Part shown: one piece after another, positions 17,401 to 26,347 of the stretch
How the letters are laid out: each line of letters starts with the position of its first letter
Position numbering within the stretch: position 1 is the stretch's first letter
Origin: Cupriavidus consociatus
GTDB lineage: Bacteria > Pseudomonadota > Gammaproteobacteria > Burkholderiales > Burkholderiaceae
Length of the DNA: 64,000 nt
Direction of reading: 5' to 3'
Assembly: GCF_017814975.1 (NCBI RefSeq)
Contig: NZ_JAGIQA010000026.1
Location: 61,467-125,466, forward strand
Program-made: the position numbers and the translations under genes
The notes under the pieces: model-generated
The model's input: the letters and a program-made list of their open reading frames with translations, nothing else
What the model was told of the DNA's origin: nothing
Database searches by the model: none

Positions 17401-18523
17401 GATCATATTCCCGCGCCGCCAGTTCCAGCGCGGCATCGACCACGCGCTTCACGCTGATATCGGCCGCGCACGGATGTCCCGCGACCGGGCATTGCTGGTG
17501 CATGCACGGACGGCACGGCGGCTGCTCGGCCAGCACGCGGTGCAGCGAGGCATCGAGCGGCGCCCAGCGCGCGCTGTCGCTGCCGCAGGACACGACCACG
17601 CTGGGCGTATCCATGGCCGCGGCGATATGCGACGCGCCGGTGTCGTTGCACAGCAGCAGGCGCGCGTGGCCGATCAGCGCGGCGAGCGTGCCCAGCGAAG
17701 TCTGCCCGCACAGGTTGACCACCGGCTTGCCGATGCGCCGCGCGAGCTGCTCGACGAGGGCCGCTTCGTCGCGGCTGCCGGTCAGCACCACTTTCCAGTT
17801 GCGGCGCAGCGCCCGGCCCGCCTCGGCGAAGCGCTGCAGCGGCCAGCGCCGCGACAGCATGCGCGCGCCGGCGTGGATGCAGACGTATCCGCCCGGGCCA
17901 AGCCCATGCTCTTCAGCCAGCAGGCGCCAGCTGGCATGATCGAGCGGGCGCAGCGGGAACTCCAGGTGGGGATCGGCGGCGGGGTAGCCCAGCGCCTGCA
18001 TCAGTGCCAGCAGCCGCACCACTTCATTGCCCGGTGGCCACGGCAGCAGCACACCGCCGCGCGTGCGGCGCACGCGCGCGGCCTGCGGACCGTCCGCTCC
18101 GTCGGGGCAGAAGCCTGCCATGCGCCGCGCCTCCAGGCGCCGCACCACCGCGTTGCTGAGCGAGCCGCTGCCATGCAGCTGGATCGCCAGGTCGAAGCGC
18201 GCCGCGCGCGCGGCCGCGTAGAACGGCTCGGCGGCCGCCTCGGCATAGGGCTGCTCCGGCATGCCCGGCGCGCCCGGAAAGACCATCAGCGCATCCACTA
18301 GCGCGCTGAAGCGCGACACGAACTCCTGCGCCCACGGCAGCCCGATCAGCGTGATGTGCGCATCAGGCTCGCCTTCGCGCAGCGCACGCAGCGCCGGCAC
18401 CGCGCACAGCATGTCGCCGAGCTGCAGCGCGCGGAACACCGCGATGCGGCGCGCCGGCGCGCGCGGCTCGCGCCGCGCGGGCATCAGCGGCAGGATGGAA
18501 GGGGAAATGCTTGCGCTTGTCAT
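17393..18523 (-). CDS. Glycosyltransferase family 9 (heptosyltransferase-like), copy 1
   Basis: 376 residues from the ATG at 18523, which overlaps the GT2 stop by 4 nt. The GT9 hallmarks are FRALQLGDMLCAVPALRAL at the N-terminus, VCIHAGARMLSRRWP, and LLLCNDTGASHIAAAM in the donor site. Near the C-terminus there is a Cys cluster CRPCMHQQC...C, common in WaaF-like proteins. Such enzymes move ADP-heptose onto LPS core or other glycans. A longer frame to 18979 is antisense-type filler inside the GT2 gene and is rejected. Confidence 0.9.
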   Translation of the reverse strand: MTSASISPSILPLMPARREPRAPARRIAVFRALQLGDMLCAVPALRALREGEPDAHITLIGLPWAQEFVSRFSALVDALMVFPGAPGMPEQPYAEAAAEPFYAAARAARFDLAIQLHGSGSLSNAVVRRLEARRMAGFCPDGADGPQAARVRRTRGGVLLPWPPGNEVVRLLALMQALGYPAADPHLEFPLRPLDHASWRLLAEEHGLGPGGYVCIHAGARMLSRRWPLQRFAEAGRALRRNWKVVLTGSRDEAALVEQLARRIGKPVVNLCGQTSLGTLAALIGHARLLLCNDTGASHIAAAMDTPSVVVSCGSDSARWAPLDASLHRVLAEQPPCRPCMHQQCPVAGHPCAADISVKRVVDAALELAAREYDHA

Positions 18524-19506
18524 AGGAACACCACCCGGAATGCCAGTGCGCCGCGCAGGCGCCAGAACAGCGACAGCGGCGGGATCAGTATGGAAGTGAG
18601 CGCCATCTCGGCCACATGCGCGGGCGTCAGTGCCGCCCCGCGCAGCCGGCGCAGGCAGAACGCCACGGTCAGCGCCAGCCACAGCAGGCCGGCTCCCGCA
18701 GCGACGCCCGGCGCCCCGGCCAGCAACGCCACCGGCGCGGCCAGCAGCGCCAGCACCGCCACGTAGTAATGCCACGGCGGCGTGCGGCGGATGCGCTGCC
18801 GGTACAGGCGCGGGTGCTTCTTGTACAGCAGCGCGTCGAAATACACCTTGGCCTGCGCGGCAATGCTGCTGCCCCATGCCGCCGCCCGCACCGGATGCAC
18901 GACGACCGCCGCCGGCGCGCGCCCGACCGGGCAGACCTCGTTCATCAGCCGGAACTGCAGGTCCGAATCCTCGCGCCACGCGCGGGTGAAGCGCTCGTCG
19001 AAGCCGCCGATGCGCTGCAGCGCGTTACGCCGCACGAAGCAGTTGGCGGTGACGAATTCCGCCTGCGCGAGCCCGCCGGTATCGCGCTCATGATCGGTCG
19101 GCCGCGGCGGCAGCGGTACCTCGACCGCGCCGGCCACGGCACAGCATTCGGGCTGGCGCGCCAGCGCCGCGCAGCCTTCGCGCAGCCAGTGCGGGTCCGG
19201 CACCGTATCGTCGTCGGTGAATGCGATCACCGCGCTGGCCGCGCGCCGCCAGCCTGCATTGCGCGCGCCTGACGGCCCCTGCGTGCCCGCAACGGCCACG
19301 TAGCGCAGCGCATGCGCGGGATGCTGCAAGGCCATCAGCGCCACCAGCCGTTCAATGCGCGCCTCGCAGCCGTCGTCGGCGACAATGATCTCGTACGACT
19401 GTGGCGACAGCCGCTGCGCGCACAACGCCTGCAGGCAGCGCGCCAGCAGCGCGGGGCGCCGCCAGGTGGGGATCACCACCGAGACCAGCGGCTCAGTCCT
19501 GGGCAT
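18520..19506 (-). CDS. Glycosyltransferase family 2 with C-terminal membrane segments
   Basis: 328 residues from MPRTEPLVSVVIPTW. GT-A fold signs: VSVVIPTWRRPALLARC at the start and the metal-binding FTDDDTVPD (about 105). After about residue 230 there are hydrophobic segments (YYVAVLALLAAPVALLAGAPG and the following stretch), so it is membrane anchored. It overlaps the carbamoyltransferase stop by 14 nt and the downstream GT9 by 4 nt. A start 18 bases further upstream is possible. Confidence 0.88.
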   Translation of the reverse strand: MPRTEPLVSVVIPTWRRPALLARCLQALCAQRLSPQSYEIIVADDGCEARIERLVALMALQHPAHALRYVAVAGTQGPSGARNAGWRRAASAVIAFTDDDTVPDPHWLREGCAALARQPECCAVAGAVEVPLPPRPTDHERDTGGLAQAEFVTANCFVRRNALQRIGGFDERFTRAWREDSDLQFRLMNEVCPVGRAPAAVVVHPVRAAAWGSSIAAQAKVYFDALLYKKHPRLYRQRIRRTPPWHYYVAVLALLAAPVALLAGAPGVAAGAGLLWLALTVAFCLRRLRGAALTPAHVAEMALTSILIPPLSLFWRLRGALAFRVVFL

Positions 19507-21265
19507 GGGCCACTCCCCGGCCACCTGGGGCCGCCGGTTTCTCCAGCAGGAACGAGCCGATCACCAATGCATCCAGCGGCGAGGTCCAGAAGCACTCGAC
19601 CGCATCGCGCGGCGTGCAGACGATGGGCTCGCCGCGCGTATTGAACGAGGTGTTGACCAGCACCGGCACGCCGGTGCGGCGCTCGAACGCGGCCAGCAGG
19701 TCGTAGTAGGCGGGATTCTGCTCACGCCGCACGGTCTGTACGCGCGCGGTGCCGTCGACATGGCATACCGCCGGGATGCGCGGCGCCTGTTCCGGCCGCA
19801 CGTCGTAGATGAACAGCATGAACGGCGCCTCGCCGCGGCCCGGCTTCGCGGCGCTGAACCAGTCGGCGCTGCGCTCCTGCATCACCACCGGCGCCACCGG
19901 ACGGAAGTCCTCACGGTCCTTGATCTCGTTCAGCCGCTGCTGCATGCCGGCATCGATCGGGGAGGCCAGGATCGAGCGCGCGCCCAACGCGCGCGGGCCG
20001 AACTCCATGCGCCCCTGGAACCAGCCGATGATCTTGTTCTGCGCCAGCAGCTCGGCGGTCTGCGCGGCGATATCGTCAAGGCGGCGGTACGGCAGGTGGG
20101 CCCAGTCGAGGAACGCTGCGATCTCGTCGTCGGCGTAGGCCGGGCCGAGGTAAGCGTGGTCCATCGACCACTGCCGCGCCGGCCGGCCGCGCTGCAGGAA
20201 GTCAACCCACAACGCCGCGCCCAGCGCGGTGCCGGCATCGCCCGCGGCCGGTTGCACCCAGACTTCGTCAAAGGGGCTGCGGTCGCGCACGCGCGCGTTC
20301 ATCACGCAGTTCAGCGCGACGCCGCCTGCCATGGACAACTGGCGTTCGCCGGTAGCCTCGGCCAGCCACGTCGTCATGCCAACCACGGTTTCCTCGAGCA
20401 CCTCCTGCAGCGAACGCGCAATATCGAAATGCCCGGGCCCGAAGGCGTCGCCGCGCTGTCGCGGCGGTCCCAGCAGCGCCGCCAGGTCGGCCTGCGCCAC
20501 GCGGTAACCGCCTTCGCCATCGCGGCTCACCATGGCGCGGAAGGCCTCCAGATGGGCCGGCTTGCCATACGAGGCCAGCGCCATCACCTTGTACTCGTCC
20601 GACGAATGCAGGAAGCCGAGATGCCTGGTCACCCGCTCGTACAGCAGGCCGAGCGAGTCGGGCAGGTCGATCTGCTTGATGCGCCGGTAGTCCTTGCCGT
20701 CGAACACGCCATAGCTGGTGGTGGCGCGCTCGCCGCGTCCGTCCATGGTCAGCACCGCGCAGCGCGTGAACGGCGCCGCGAGGAAGGCGCTGGCCTCGTG
20801 CGCCATGTGGTGCTCGACGAAATGCCAGCGGAACGGGCCGTCATGCGTGACGCCGCGGAAGCGCGCGGCCAGGTGGTGCGGCGCGCCGCTGGCCAGCTGC
20901 CGCGGCGCGTTGACCACGTATGACAGGAACAGCGGGTCCCATGGCGATGCGTTGCCCGCAGGCGCGCCCTGTTTCGACGGCTCCAGCGGCAGCGTCACGG
21001 TGGCATCTTGCGCACGCGCACCAGGCATCAGCGCCGGGTCGAACGAATAGGCTACATGGTCGACGTCGCGCAGCGCAATGCCGGCTTCGGCGAGGCAATA
21101 GTCGATTGCGTGGAACGGCAGCTCCCAGGCGGTGAACGGCACCGGGCGCTTGCCATGCTTGATGTGCGTGAAACGCTCGTCTTCCGCGGCGGCGATTACC
21201 GCGCCGTCGTGCACGAGGCAGGCGGCGGAGTCGTGGTACGCGGCGTTAATGCCAAGGGTGAACAT
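19493..21265 (-). CDS. NodU/CmcH-family carbamoyltransferase
   Basis: 590 residues from MFTLGINAAYHDSAACLV. The N-terminal Kae1-like ATPase domain carries HHMAHEASAF and GGVALNCVMN; the C-terminal domain has FGPRALGARSILA, DFRPVAPVV and VLVNTSFNTRGEPI. The family moves carbamoyl from carbamoyl phosphate to a hydroxyl on a sugar or small molecule through carbamoyl-adenylate. The NodU/WapO branch acts on glycans, WapO on core heptose. Overlaps the preceding GT9 gene by 20 nt. The frame continuing upstream to 21649 lies within that gene and is not protein-like. Confidence 0.93.
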   Translation of the reverse strand: MFTLGINAAYHDSAACLVHDGAVIAAAEDERFTHIKHGKRPVPFTAWELPFHAIDYCLAEAGIALRDVDHVAYSFDPALMPGARAQDATVTLPLEPSKQGAPAGNASPWDPLFLSYVVNAPRQLASGAPHHLAARFRGVTHDGPFRWHFVEHHMAHEASAFLAAPFTRCAVLTMDGRGERATTSYGVFDGKDYRRIKQIDLPDSLGLLYERVTRHLGFLHSSDEYKVMALASYGKPAHLEAFRAMVSRDGEGGYRVAQADLAALLGPPRQRGDAFGPGHFDIARSLQEVLEETVVGMTTWLAEATGERQLSMAGGVALNCVMNARVRDRSPFDEVWVQPAAGDAGTALGAALWVDFLQRGRPARQWSMDHAYLGPAYADDEIAAFLDWAHLPYRRLDDIAAQTAELLAQNKIIGWFQGRMEFGPRALGARSILASPIDAGMQQRLNEIKDREDFRPVAPVVMQERSADWFSAAKPGRGEAPFMLFIYDVRPEQAPRIPAVCHVDGTARVQTVRREQNPAYYDLLAAFERRTGVPVLVNTSFNTRGEPIVCTPRDAVECFWTSPLDALVIGSFLLEKPAAPGGRGVAHAQD

Positions 21266-22532
21266 GGGCAACCTCGTCGGGGCTCGGTGGATCGGCGGCG
21301 GGCACGGCCGGGACGGTGCGTGCCGCGGCCAGGGCGGGAACGGGGACAGCGGCCGAGGCAGCGCCCGTCGCCGGGCCGGCCAATGGCGCATCGGCGGCGC
21401 CTGGCCATGGCAGCGGATGCGCCGGCAGCGCCTGCGCATCGCCGGCGAGCAGCGCCAGCGCGGCCTGCACGGCCAGCGCGGCCGGCACGTCCTCCAGGCA
21501 GCGGTGGTGGCCCTGCGGGCAGGTGCTCTTGTAGCAGTAGCGGCACGGCACGTCGGCGAACAAGGTGTGGTGCGGCACCTGCCACGGCGTGTGCTGCGGA
21601 TTGGTGAGCGCGTACAGGTCGACCACCGGCGTGCCGAGCGCGGCGGCAAGGTGGACCGGACCGGTGTTGTTCGACACCAGCAGGTCGGCGGCTTCCAGCA
21701 GCGCGCCCATCTCGCCCAGCGTGAGCGCGCCGGCCAGCGGCACTACGCGCGCATGGTGCGCACCGGCGCAGACTGCGTGGACGGTTTCGCGCTCGTTGTC
21801 GGCGCCGGTCACCAGCACGTGCGCACCGGCCTGCGTGGCGAGTGCGCGCGCGACTTCGGCAAAGCGTGCCGCGGGCCAGCGCCGCGACGCCGCGCTGGCG
21901 CCCGGATGCACCACCACCAGCGGTCCGCCGCGGCCGCTGCGCCAGCCCGCAAGGTGCGCGGCTAGCGCCGCGAACGCGGCACGGTCAGCCGCCAGCACGC
22001 GGAAGCGCAGCCGCGTATCGCGCGTGCCGGCGCCGACCTGCGCGACCAGGTCGAGCTGGCGCCGGGCCTCGTGGCGCGGGCGCTGGCCCGGCTGCATCGC
22101 GGGCTCGCGCTCGGGCACCCAGTCAGTCAGCAGCGCATAGGGGTTCTCGCGGCAGCAGGCCAGCCGCAGCGGGATGCCCGCCAGCGCGCACAGCATCGCA
22201 GCGGGCAACGGGCTCTGGCTGTAGACCGTGAAGATCACCGCGGCATCGAAGCGGTAGCGACCCAGCCAGCGCGCGCAGCGAAGCATCGCGGGGCCAGGCG
22301 CGGCTGGCGCGGCTTCATCATGGCGTGCCCAGGGCGCGTTCCAGGCCAGCACGCGCTTGACCATCGGCAAGTGCGGCGCGAGCGCGGCGGCGGCATGCGA
22401 GGTCAGCAGCGTCAGCCGGCGGCCGGGCATCGACTCGGCCAGCGCCTGCATGGCGGGAGTGCTCATCAGCACGTCGCCCATGTTGTCGAGCCGTACGCAC
22501 AGCACCTGCCGCGCCGTCTGCCACGTAGTCAT
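21246..22532 (-). CDS. Glycosyltransferase family 9 (heptosyltransferase-like), copy 2
   Basis: 428 residues from MTTWQTARQVLCVRLDNMGD. GT9 features: LDNMGDVLMSTPAMQAL, VVVHPGASAASRRWP, and LLVSNNTGPVHLAAAL. A Cys cluster CRYCYKSTC...C is near 350. The C-terminal 70 residues are Ala/Pro-rich and probably disordered, an extension not needed by the fold. Start overlaps the HAD gene stop by 4 nt. It differs enough from copy 1 to suggest a second linkage. Confidence 0.9.
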   Translation of the reverse strand: MTTWQTARQVLCVRLDNMGDVLMSTPAMQALAESMPGRRLTLLTSHAAAALAPHLPMVKRVLAWNAPWARHDEAAPAAPGPAMLRCARWLGRYRFDAAVIFTVYSQSPLPAAMLCALAGIPLRLACCRENPYALLTDWVPEREPAMQPGQRPRHEARRQLDLVAQVGAGTRDTRLRFRVLAADRAAFAALAAHLAGWRSGRGGPLVVVHPGASAASRRWPAARFAEVARALATQAGAHVLVTGADNERETVHAVCAGAHHARVVPLAGALTLGEMGALLEAADLLVSNNTGPVHLAAALGTPVVDLYALTNPQHTPWQVPHHTLFADVPCRYCYKSTCPQGHHRCLEDVPAALAVQAALALLAGDAQALPAHPLPWPGAADAPLAGPATGAASAAVPVPALAAARTVPAVPAADPPSPDEVAHVHPWH

Positions 22533-23170
22533 GGCGCCACCGTCTGCATGGCGGGCGCGGCCGCCGGCACAGTGCCGCAGGTGCGCATGCGTGCGGCCAC
22601 AATGCGCGCAGCGGCGTCGAGCGTGGGCACCACATAGTGCGCCTGGCGCGTTGGCGAAAGCTCCCATTCGGTCTCGTTGCCGCAATCGACCAGCACGGTG
22701 CCGCAGCCGGCACGGTGGCCGGCTTCGACATCGTTGAGGATGTCGCCGATCATCCAGGACCGGCCCAGCGCGAAGTGCAGCGCCCTGGCGGCCTGCAGCA
22801 GCAAGCCCGGCATGGGCTTGCGGCACAGGCAGGCGCGCGTGTAAGCGGGCACCTTGCCCTGCGGATGGTGGGGGCAGTAATAAAAGCCGGCGAGCGTAGC
22901 GCCATGCTCGGCAAAGATTGCCCCCAGCCGCTCGCGCACCGGCAGGAGGTCGGCCTCGGCGTGGTAGCCATGCGCGACGCCCGGCTGGTTGGTCACCACC
23001 ACCAGCGGCACGCCCAGGCCGCCCAGTTCGCGCAGTGCCGCGGCGGCGCCGCGCGCGAGCCGCATCCGGTCGGGATCGACGTTGTACGGTACGTCGTCCA
23101 GCAGCGTGCCGTCCTTGTCGAGCAGCACCGCGCCGGGCAATGTGCGCGTGTTCTGAACCGGGTCGCTCAT
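22529..23170 (-). CDS. HAD-IIIA phosphatase, D,D-heptose 1,7-bisphosphate phosphatase (GmhB)-like
   Basis: 213 residues from MSDPVQNTRTLP. The nucleophile motif VLLDKDGTLLDD, VTNQPGVAHGY, the zinc-binding pattern CPHHP...CLCRKP and the acidic MIGDILNDVEAG all match GmhB-type phosphatases. GmhB removes the 7-phosphate in ADP-heptose synthesis. The presence inside a GT9/carbamoyltransferase operon suggests a dedicated heptose supply. The gene overlaps both neighbours by 4 nt. The frame extending to 23416 lies inside the SDR gene. Confidence 0.9.
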   Translation of the reverse strand: MSDPVQNTRTLPGAVLLDKDGTLLDDVPYNVDPDRMRLARGAAAALRELGGLGVPLVVVTNQPGVAHGYHAEADLLPVRERLGAIFAEHGATLAGFYYCPHHPQGKVPAYTRACLCRKPMPGLLLQAARALHFALGRSWMIGDILNDVEAGHRAGCGTVLVDCGNETEWELSPTRQAHYVVPTLDAAARIVAARMRTCGTVPAAAPAMQTVAP

Positions 23171-23940
23171 GGCCAGGAGGTTTCCTTCATCGGCAGCACC
23201 ATGACCTCGGGGATCACGGTCTCTTCCGGCTGCGTCAGCACGAAACGCACGGCATTGGCGACGTTGGCCGGATCCTGCAGGTTGCCCTGGTCGATGTCGG
23301 GGAAGCGGTCGAGCAGGAACGGCGTGCGCATGCCGCCGGCGATGATCGCCGATACCTTGATGCCATGCGGGCGCAGTTCCGCGTGCAGCGCATGCGAGAA
23401 GCCGAGCAGGCCCCACTTGGTGGCGTGATACGCCGAGGCATTGGGCCAGGCGCGCTTGGATGCGGTCGACGCGATATTGACGATGTGCCCGCCGCCCTGC
23501 GCCTTCATCAGCGGCACGGCCGCATGCGACATCAGGTAGGGGCCGTACAGGTTGACCATCAGCACCTTGCGCCAGGTCTCCGCATCGACTTCCTCGACCG
23601 GCAGCGTGACGTCGATGGCCGCGTTATTGACGATGCCGTCGAGACGCTGCACACGTTCGCGCACGGCATCGAAGGCGGCACGCACCGAAGCCGGCTCCGC
23701 CACATCGAGCCGCAGCGCCCACGCCTGGCCGCCGGCGTCGGCCAGTGCCGCAGCGCTGTCGCGGGCCAGCTTGTCGTCGATATCGGCAACGATCACGCCC
23801 GCACCCGCCTGGACCAGCGTGCGGCACACGGCGGCCCCCAGGCCACGCCCGCCGCCGGTCACCAGGTAGTGCCGGTCCTGCAGCGGCGGCGCCGCCGCCG
23901 CGTTGGGCTCGGGACGTTGTGAAGCTTGCTGAGTCTGCAT
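23167..23940 (-). CDS. Short-chain dehydrogenase/reductase
   Basis: 257 residues. Classical SDR: YLVTGGGRGLG cofactor site near 26-36, NNAAID near 104, catalytic Ser in NIASTASK and YHATK near 165-169. Acidic residues after beta-2 (ADID) favour NAD(H). First gene of the seven-gene glycan operon, so a role in making or modifying a sugar is plausible but the substrate is unknown; fatty-acid or polyol chemistry cannot be excluded. Confidence 0.88.
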   Translation of the reverse strand: MQTQQASQRPEPNAAAAPPLQDRHYLVTGGGRGLGAAVCRTLVQAGAGVIVADIDDKLARDSAAALADAGGQAWALRLDVAEPASVRAAFDAVRERVQRLDGIVNNAAIDVTLPVEEVDAETWRKVLMVNLYGPYLMSHAAVPLMKAQGGGHIVNIASTASKRAWPNASAYHATKWGLLGFSHALHAELRPHGIKVSAIIAGGMRTPFLLDRFPDIDQGNLQDPANVANAVRFVLTQPEETVIPEVMVLPMKETSWP

Positions 23941-24127
23941 GGTGGTTCCTCGTGCGAAGGTGAACGGTTGCCGCGGCGCTCATGGCGCCCCGCAGATTCG
24001 GACAGCCGGGAATCGGACAGGCGGTCAGCCGGTCGGACAGACTCGGCCACTCTGGAAAAAAGTCCGCCGGCCCGACCGGGAATCACGCCGCAGCGAAATA
24101 TGTGCCAAGCCGCGGCGCGAGCTTGCG

Positions 24128-24655
24128 TCAGCCGGCCTGCGCGCGATGGCAACCCTCCTGCGCAACGCCGCGCAACAGCGCCGCCACGCAGCCCGCGAAG
24201 GCTTCGTCGTACCAGGCATTGGCACCGCTTACCGCGACCACGATGCCGTCGAGCACGGCCGCGCCGCCGAGCAGCGTGTCGTCGCTGCGCAACCGGTGCG
24301 GCGCGCAGTGGACCACCGCTGCGCTGGCCATGCCGGTGCGCCACGCCAGGCTGGCCTTGGCGCGCGCATACAGGCTGTAATCCGCGTCCCACGCCTCGCG
24401 CGAAGGCAGCGAATGTTCAAACAGGATGGCTTCCTCGAAGGTGCAGTCGCCGGGCTGCAGCGTCGGGTCCATCACGACCACGTGCATGCATCCGCTCTCG
24501 CCGACGGTCTTGTCGCGCAGCGATGCTTCCAGCATCGGCAGCGCCAGTTCGACGGCGCGCCTTGCCGCGGCGGCATCGCTGAAGCGGCTCGCGCCGGCAT
24601 GCGAGGCGCGCGGGGAAGACCCGGACGCGGGACGTGCGTTGTCGTTCGGATTCAT
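24128..24655 (-). CDS. Hypothetical protein with weak GlcG/HbpS-like pattern
   Basis: 175 residues. Two features recall the GlcG/HbpS/DUF336 fold: a helix then strand MHVVVMDPTLQPGD, and a C-terminal LLGGAAVLDGIVVAVSGAN-type strand pair followed by an acidic-Ala helix (YDEAFAGCVAALL). The overall similarity is weak and the family assignment is inference. It has the same strand as the glycan operon but is separated from it by 187 bp. Two direct copies of GTTGCAAGC lie 37-76 bp upstream of its start. Confidence 0.6.
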   Translation of the reverse strand: MNPNDNARPASGSSPRASHAGASRFSDAAAARRAVELALPMLEASLRDKTVGESGCMHVVVMDPTLQPGDCTFEEAILFEHSLPSREAWDADYSLYARAKASLAWRTGMASAAVVHCAPHRLRSDDTLLGGAAVLDGIVVAVSGANAWYDEAFAGCVAALLRGVAQEGCHRAQAG

Positions 24656-25052
24656 GGGCTGCTCCGTGGTTGGATGTTTTGCGCCTTCGACGTTGCAAGC
24701 ATCGCGCCCGAACGGAAGGCGCTGGCACGTGTTGCAAGCGTTCCACTGTCCCTGGCTGGAATCGAAAGATTCGGAAGCGCAAATTACAACGGGCGGCGTA
24801 AGAATGACTCAATGCGGCAGCAACTACGCAAAGCTCCGCCCGTGCTACGCACGAAGACGCTCCTGGAAGGCGAAACGCCGAGAACCGCTATAACGCTTCT
24901 CCATCGGTTCCCTTCCGCCCTCGCCTGGCAGCGCATTTCGCATGCGCCCGATCGCGCCCGGTCGCGCCCGCGCACTGGCACGCTAGCTGCTGGCGCCAGC
25001 CCTGCCCAAATCGGCCCCAACCCGCGGGCATAGCGGCAAACAGGAGCCCACC
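24656..25052. promoter_or_regulatory. Divergent intergenic region with repeated GTTGCAAGC
   Basis: 397 bp between the GlcG-like gene (minus) and the plus-strand glycosyltransferase block. The 9-mer GTTGCAAGC is present at 24692-24700 and 24731-24739, 39 bp apart, close to four helical turns. The rest holds small open frames without support. The Shine-Dalgarno of the downstream GT4 gene is AGGAG at about 25042. Confidence 0.5.
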
Positions 25053-26324
25053 ATGCGCAAGATCGCGCTTATCAGCGAACACGCTTCGCCGCTGGCCAGC
25101 GTCGGCAGCACCGATTGCGGCGGCCAGAATATCTATGTGGCGCACCTGGCGCGCCAGCTTGGCACCCGCGGCTATCTGGTCGATGTGTTCACCCGCCGCG
25201 ATAAGGCGCTGCTGCCCGAGGTGGTCACCTTCGCCCCCAATGTGCATGTGATCCACGTACCGGCCGGACCGCCAGTGCAGGTGCCCAAGGAGCAGTTGCT
25301 GCCCTACATGGACGCATTCGGCGATTTCCTGGTGGAGTTCATCCGGCACGATCCCGTGGGCTACGACGTGCTGCACGCGAACTTCTTCATGTCGGGGCTG
25401 GCCGCGCTGCGAGCGCGCCAGGCGCTGGGCATTCCGCTGGTGATGACCTTCCATGCGCTGGGCAAGGTGCGGCGCCTGCACCAGGGCAGCACCGACGGCT
25501 TCCCCGATGCGCGCTTCGACATCGAAGACACGCTGGTGCACGCGGCCGACTGCGTGGTGGCGGAATGTCCGCAGGACCTGGAAGACCTGGTCAGCCTGTA
25601 CGGCGCCGACCCCGGCCGCATCAGCACGGTGCCATGCGGGTTCGACGGCGCCGAGTTTGCGCCGGTGGCGCGACACGCAGCGCGTCGCGAGCTGGGCTGG
25701 CCGCGCGATGGCTTCAGCGTGCTGCAGTTGGGCCGGATGGTGCCGCGCAAGGGCATCGACAACGTCATCCGCGCGCTCGGCTGCCTGCGCCGCGATCACG
25801 GCGTGGGCGCCACGCTGTACGTGGTGGGCGGCAATGCCGAGCAGCCCAGCGTGCAGGCCACGCCGGAAATCGGCCGGCTGCAGGGCGTGGCCGAGGAGGA
25901 AGGGGTGGCCGACAGCGTGGTCTTCGTCGGCCGGCGCGGACGCGACGCGCTGCGCCTGTTCTACAGCGCCGCCGACGTGTTCGTCACCACGCCGTGGTAC
26001 GAGCCCTTCGGCATCACGCCGGTGGAGGCGATGGCGTGCGGCGCGCCGGTGATCGGCGCCGACGTGGGCGGCATCCGCTCCACCGTGGTCGATGGGCAGA
26101 CCGGCTACCTGGTGCCGCCGAAGGCGCCGGCCGCACTGGCGGCGCGGCTGGCGGCGCTGGCGGCGGACCCCGCGCATGCGCGCCAGCTCGGCGAAGCGGG
26201 GCGGCGCCGCGCGCAGCGCCATTTCACCTGGGCCGGCGTGGCGCAGCAGATGGAAGCCGTGTATGCCGGCGTGTGCGCCGGCGCAGGCACCGCCACGGCC
26301 GGCGCGCGCCGGGCCGCGGCGTGA
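25053..26324 (+). CDS. Glycosyltransferase, GT4 (sucrose-synthase/MshA-like)
   Basis: 423 residues. N-terminal acceptor domain starts MRKIALISEHASPL with the GGQNIYVAHLAR loop typical of MshA/sucrose-phosphate-synthase relatives. The C-terminal donor domain has LQLGRMVPRKGIDNVI and the E-x7-E motif within EPFGITPVEAMACGAPVIG. A nucleotide-sugar retaining transferase; donor and acceptor unknown. It leads a four-gene plus-strand block. A Shine-Dalgarno AGGAGCCC precedes the ATG. Confidence 0.92.
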   Translation: MRKIALISEHASPLASVGSTDCGGQNIYVAHLARQLGTRGYLVDVFTRRDKALLPEVVTFAPNVHVIHVPAGPPVQVPKEQLLPYMDAFGDFLVEFIRHDPVGYDVLHANFFMSGLAALRARQALGIPLVMTFHALGKVRRLHQGSTDGFPDARFDIEDTLVHAADCVVAECPQDLEDLVSLYGADPGRISTVPCGFDGAEFAPVARHAARRELGWPRDGFSVLQLGRMVPRKGIDNVIRALGCLRRDHGVGATLYVVGGNAEQPSVQATPEIGRLQGVAEEEGVADSVVFVGRRGRDALRLFYSAADVFVTTPWYEPFGITPVEAMACGAPVIGADVGGIRSTVVDGQTGYLVPPKAPAALAARLAALAADPAHARQLGEAGRRRAQRHFTWAGVAQQMEAVYAGVCAGAGTATAGARRAAA

Positions 26325-26347
26325 CCCCCGCCTCAAAGGAGACAGAG

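Noticed and set aside
24726..24740. TGGCACG followed by TTGC, like a sigma-54 promoter
   Set aside because: The gap between the two elements is 2 bp rather than 4, so the spacing is wrong.
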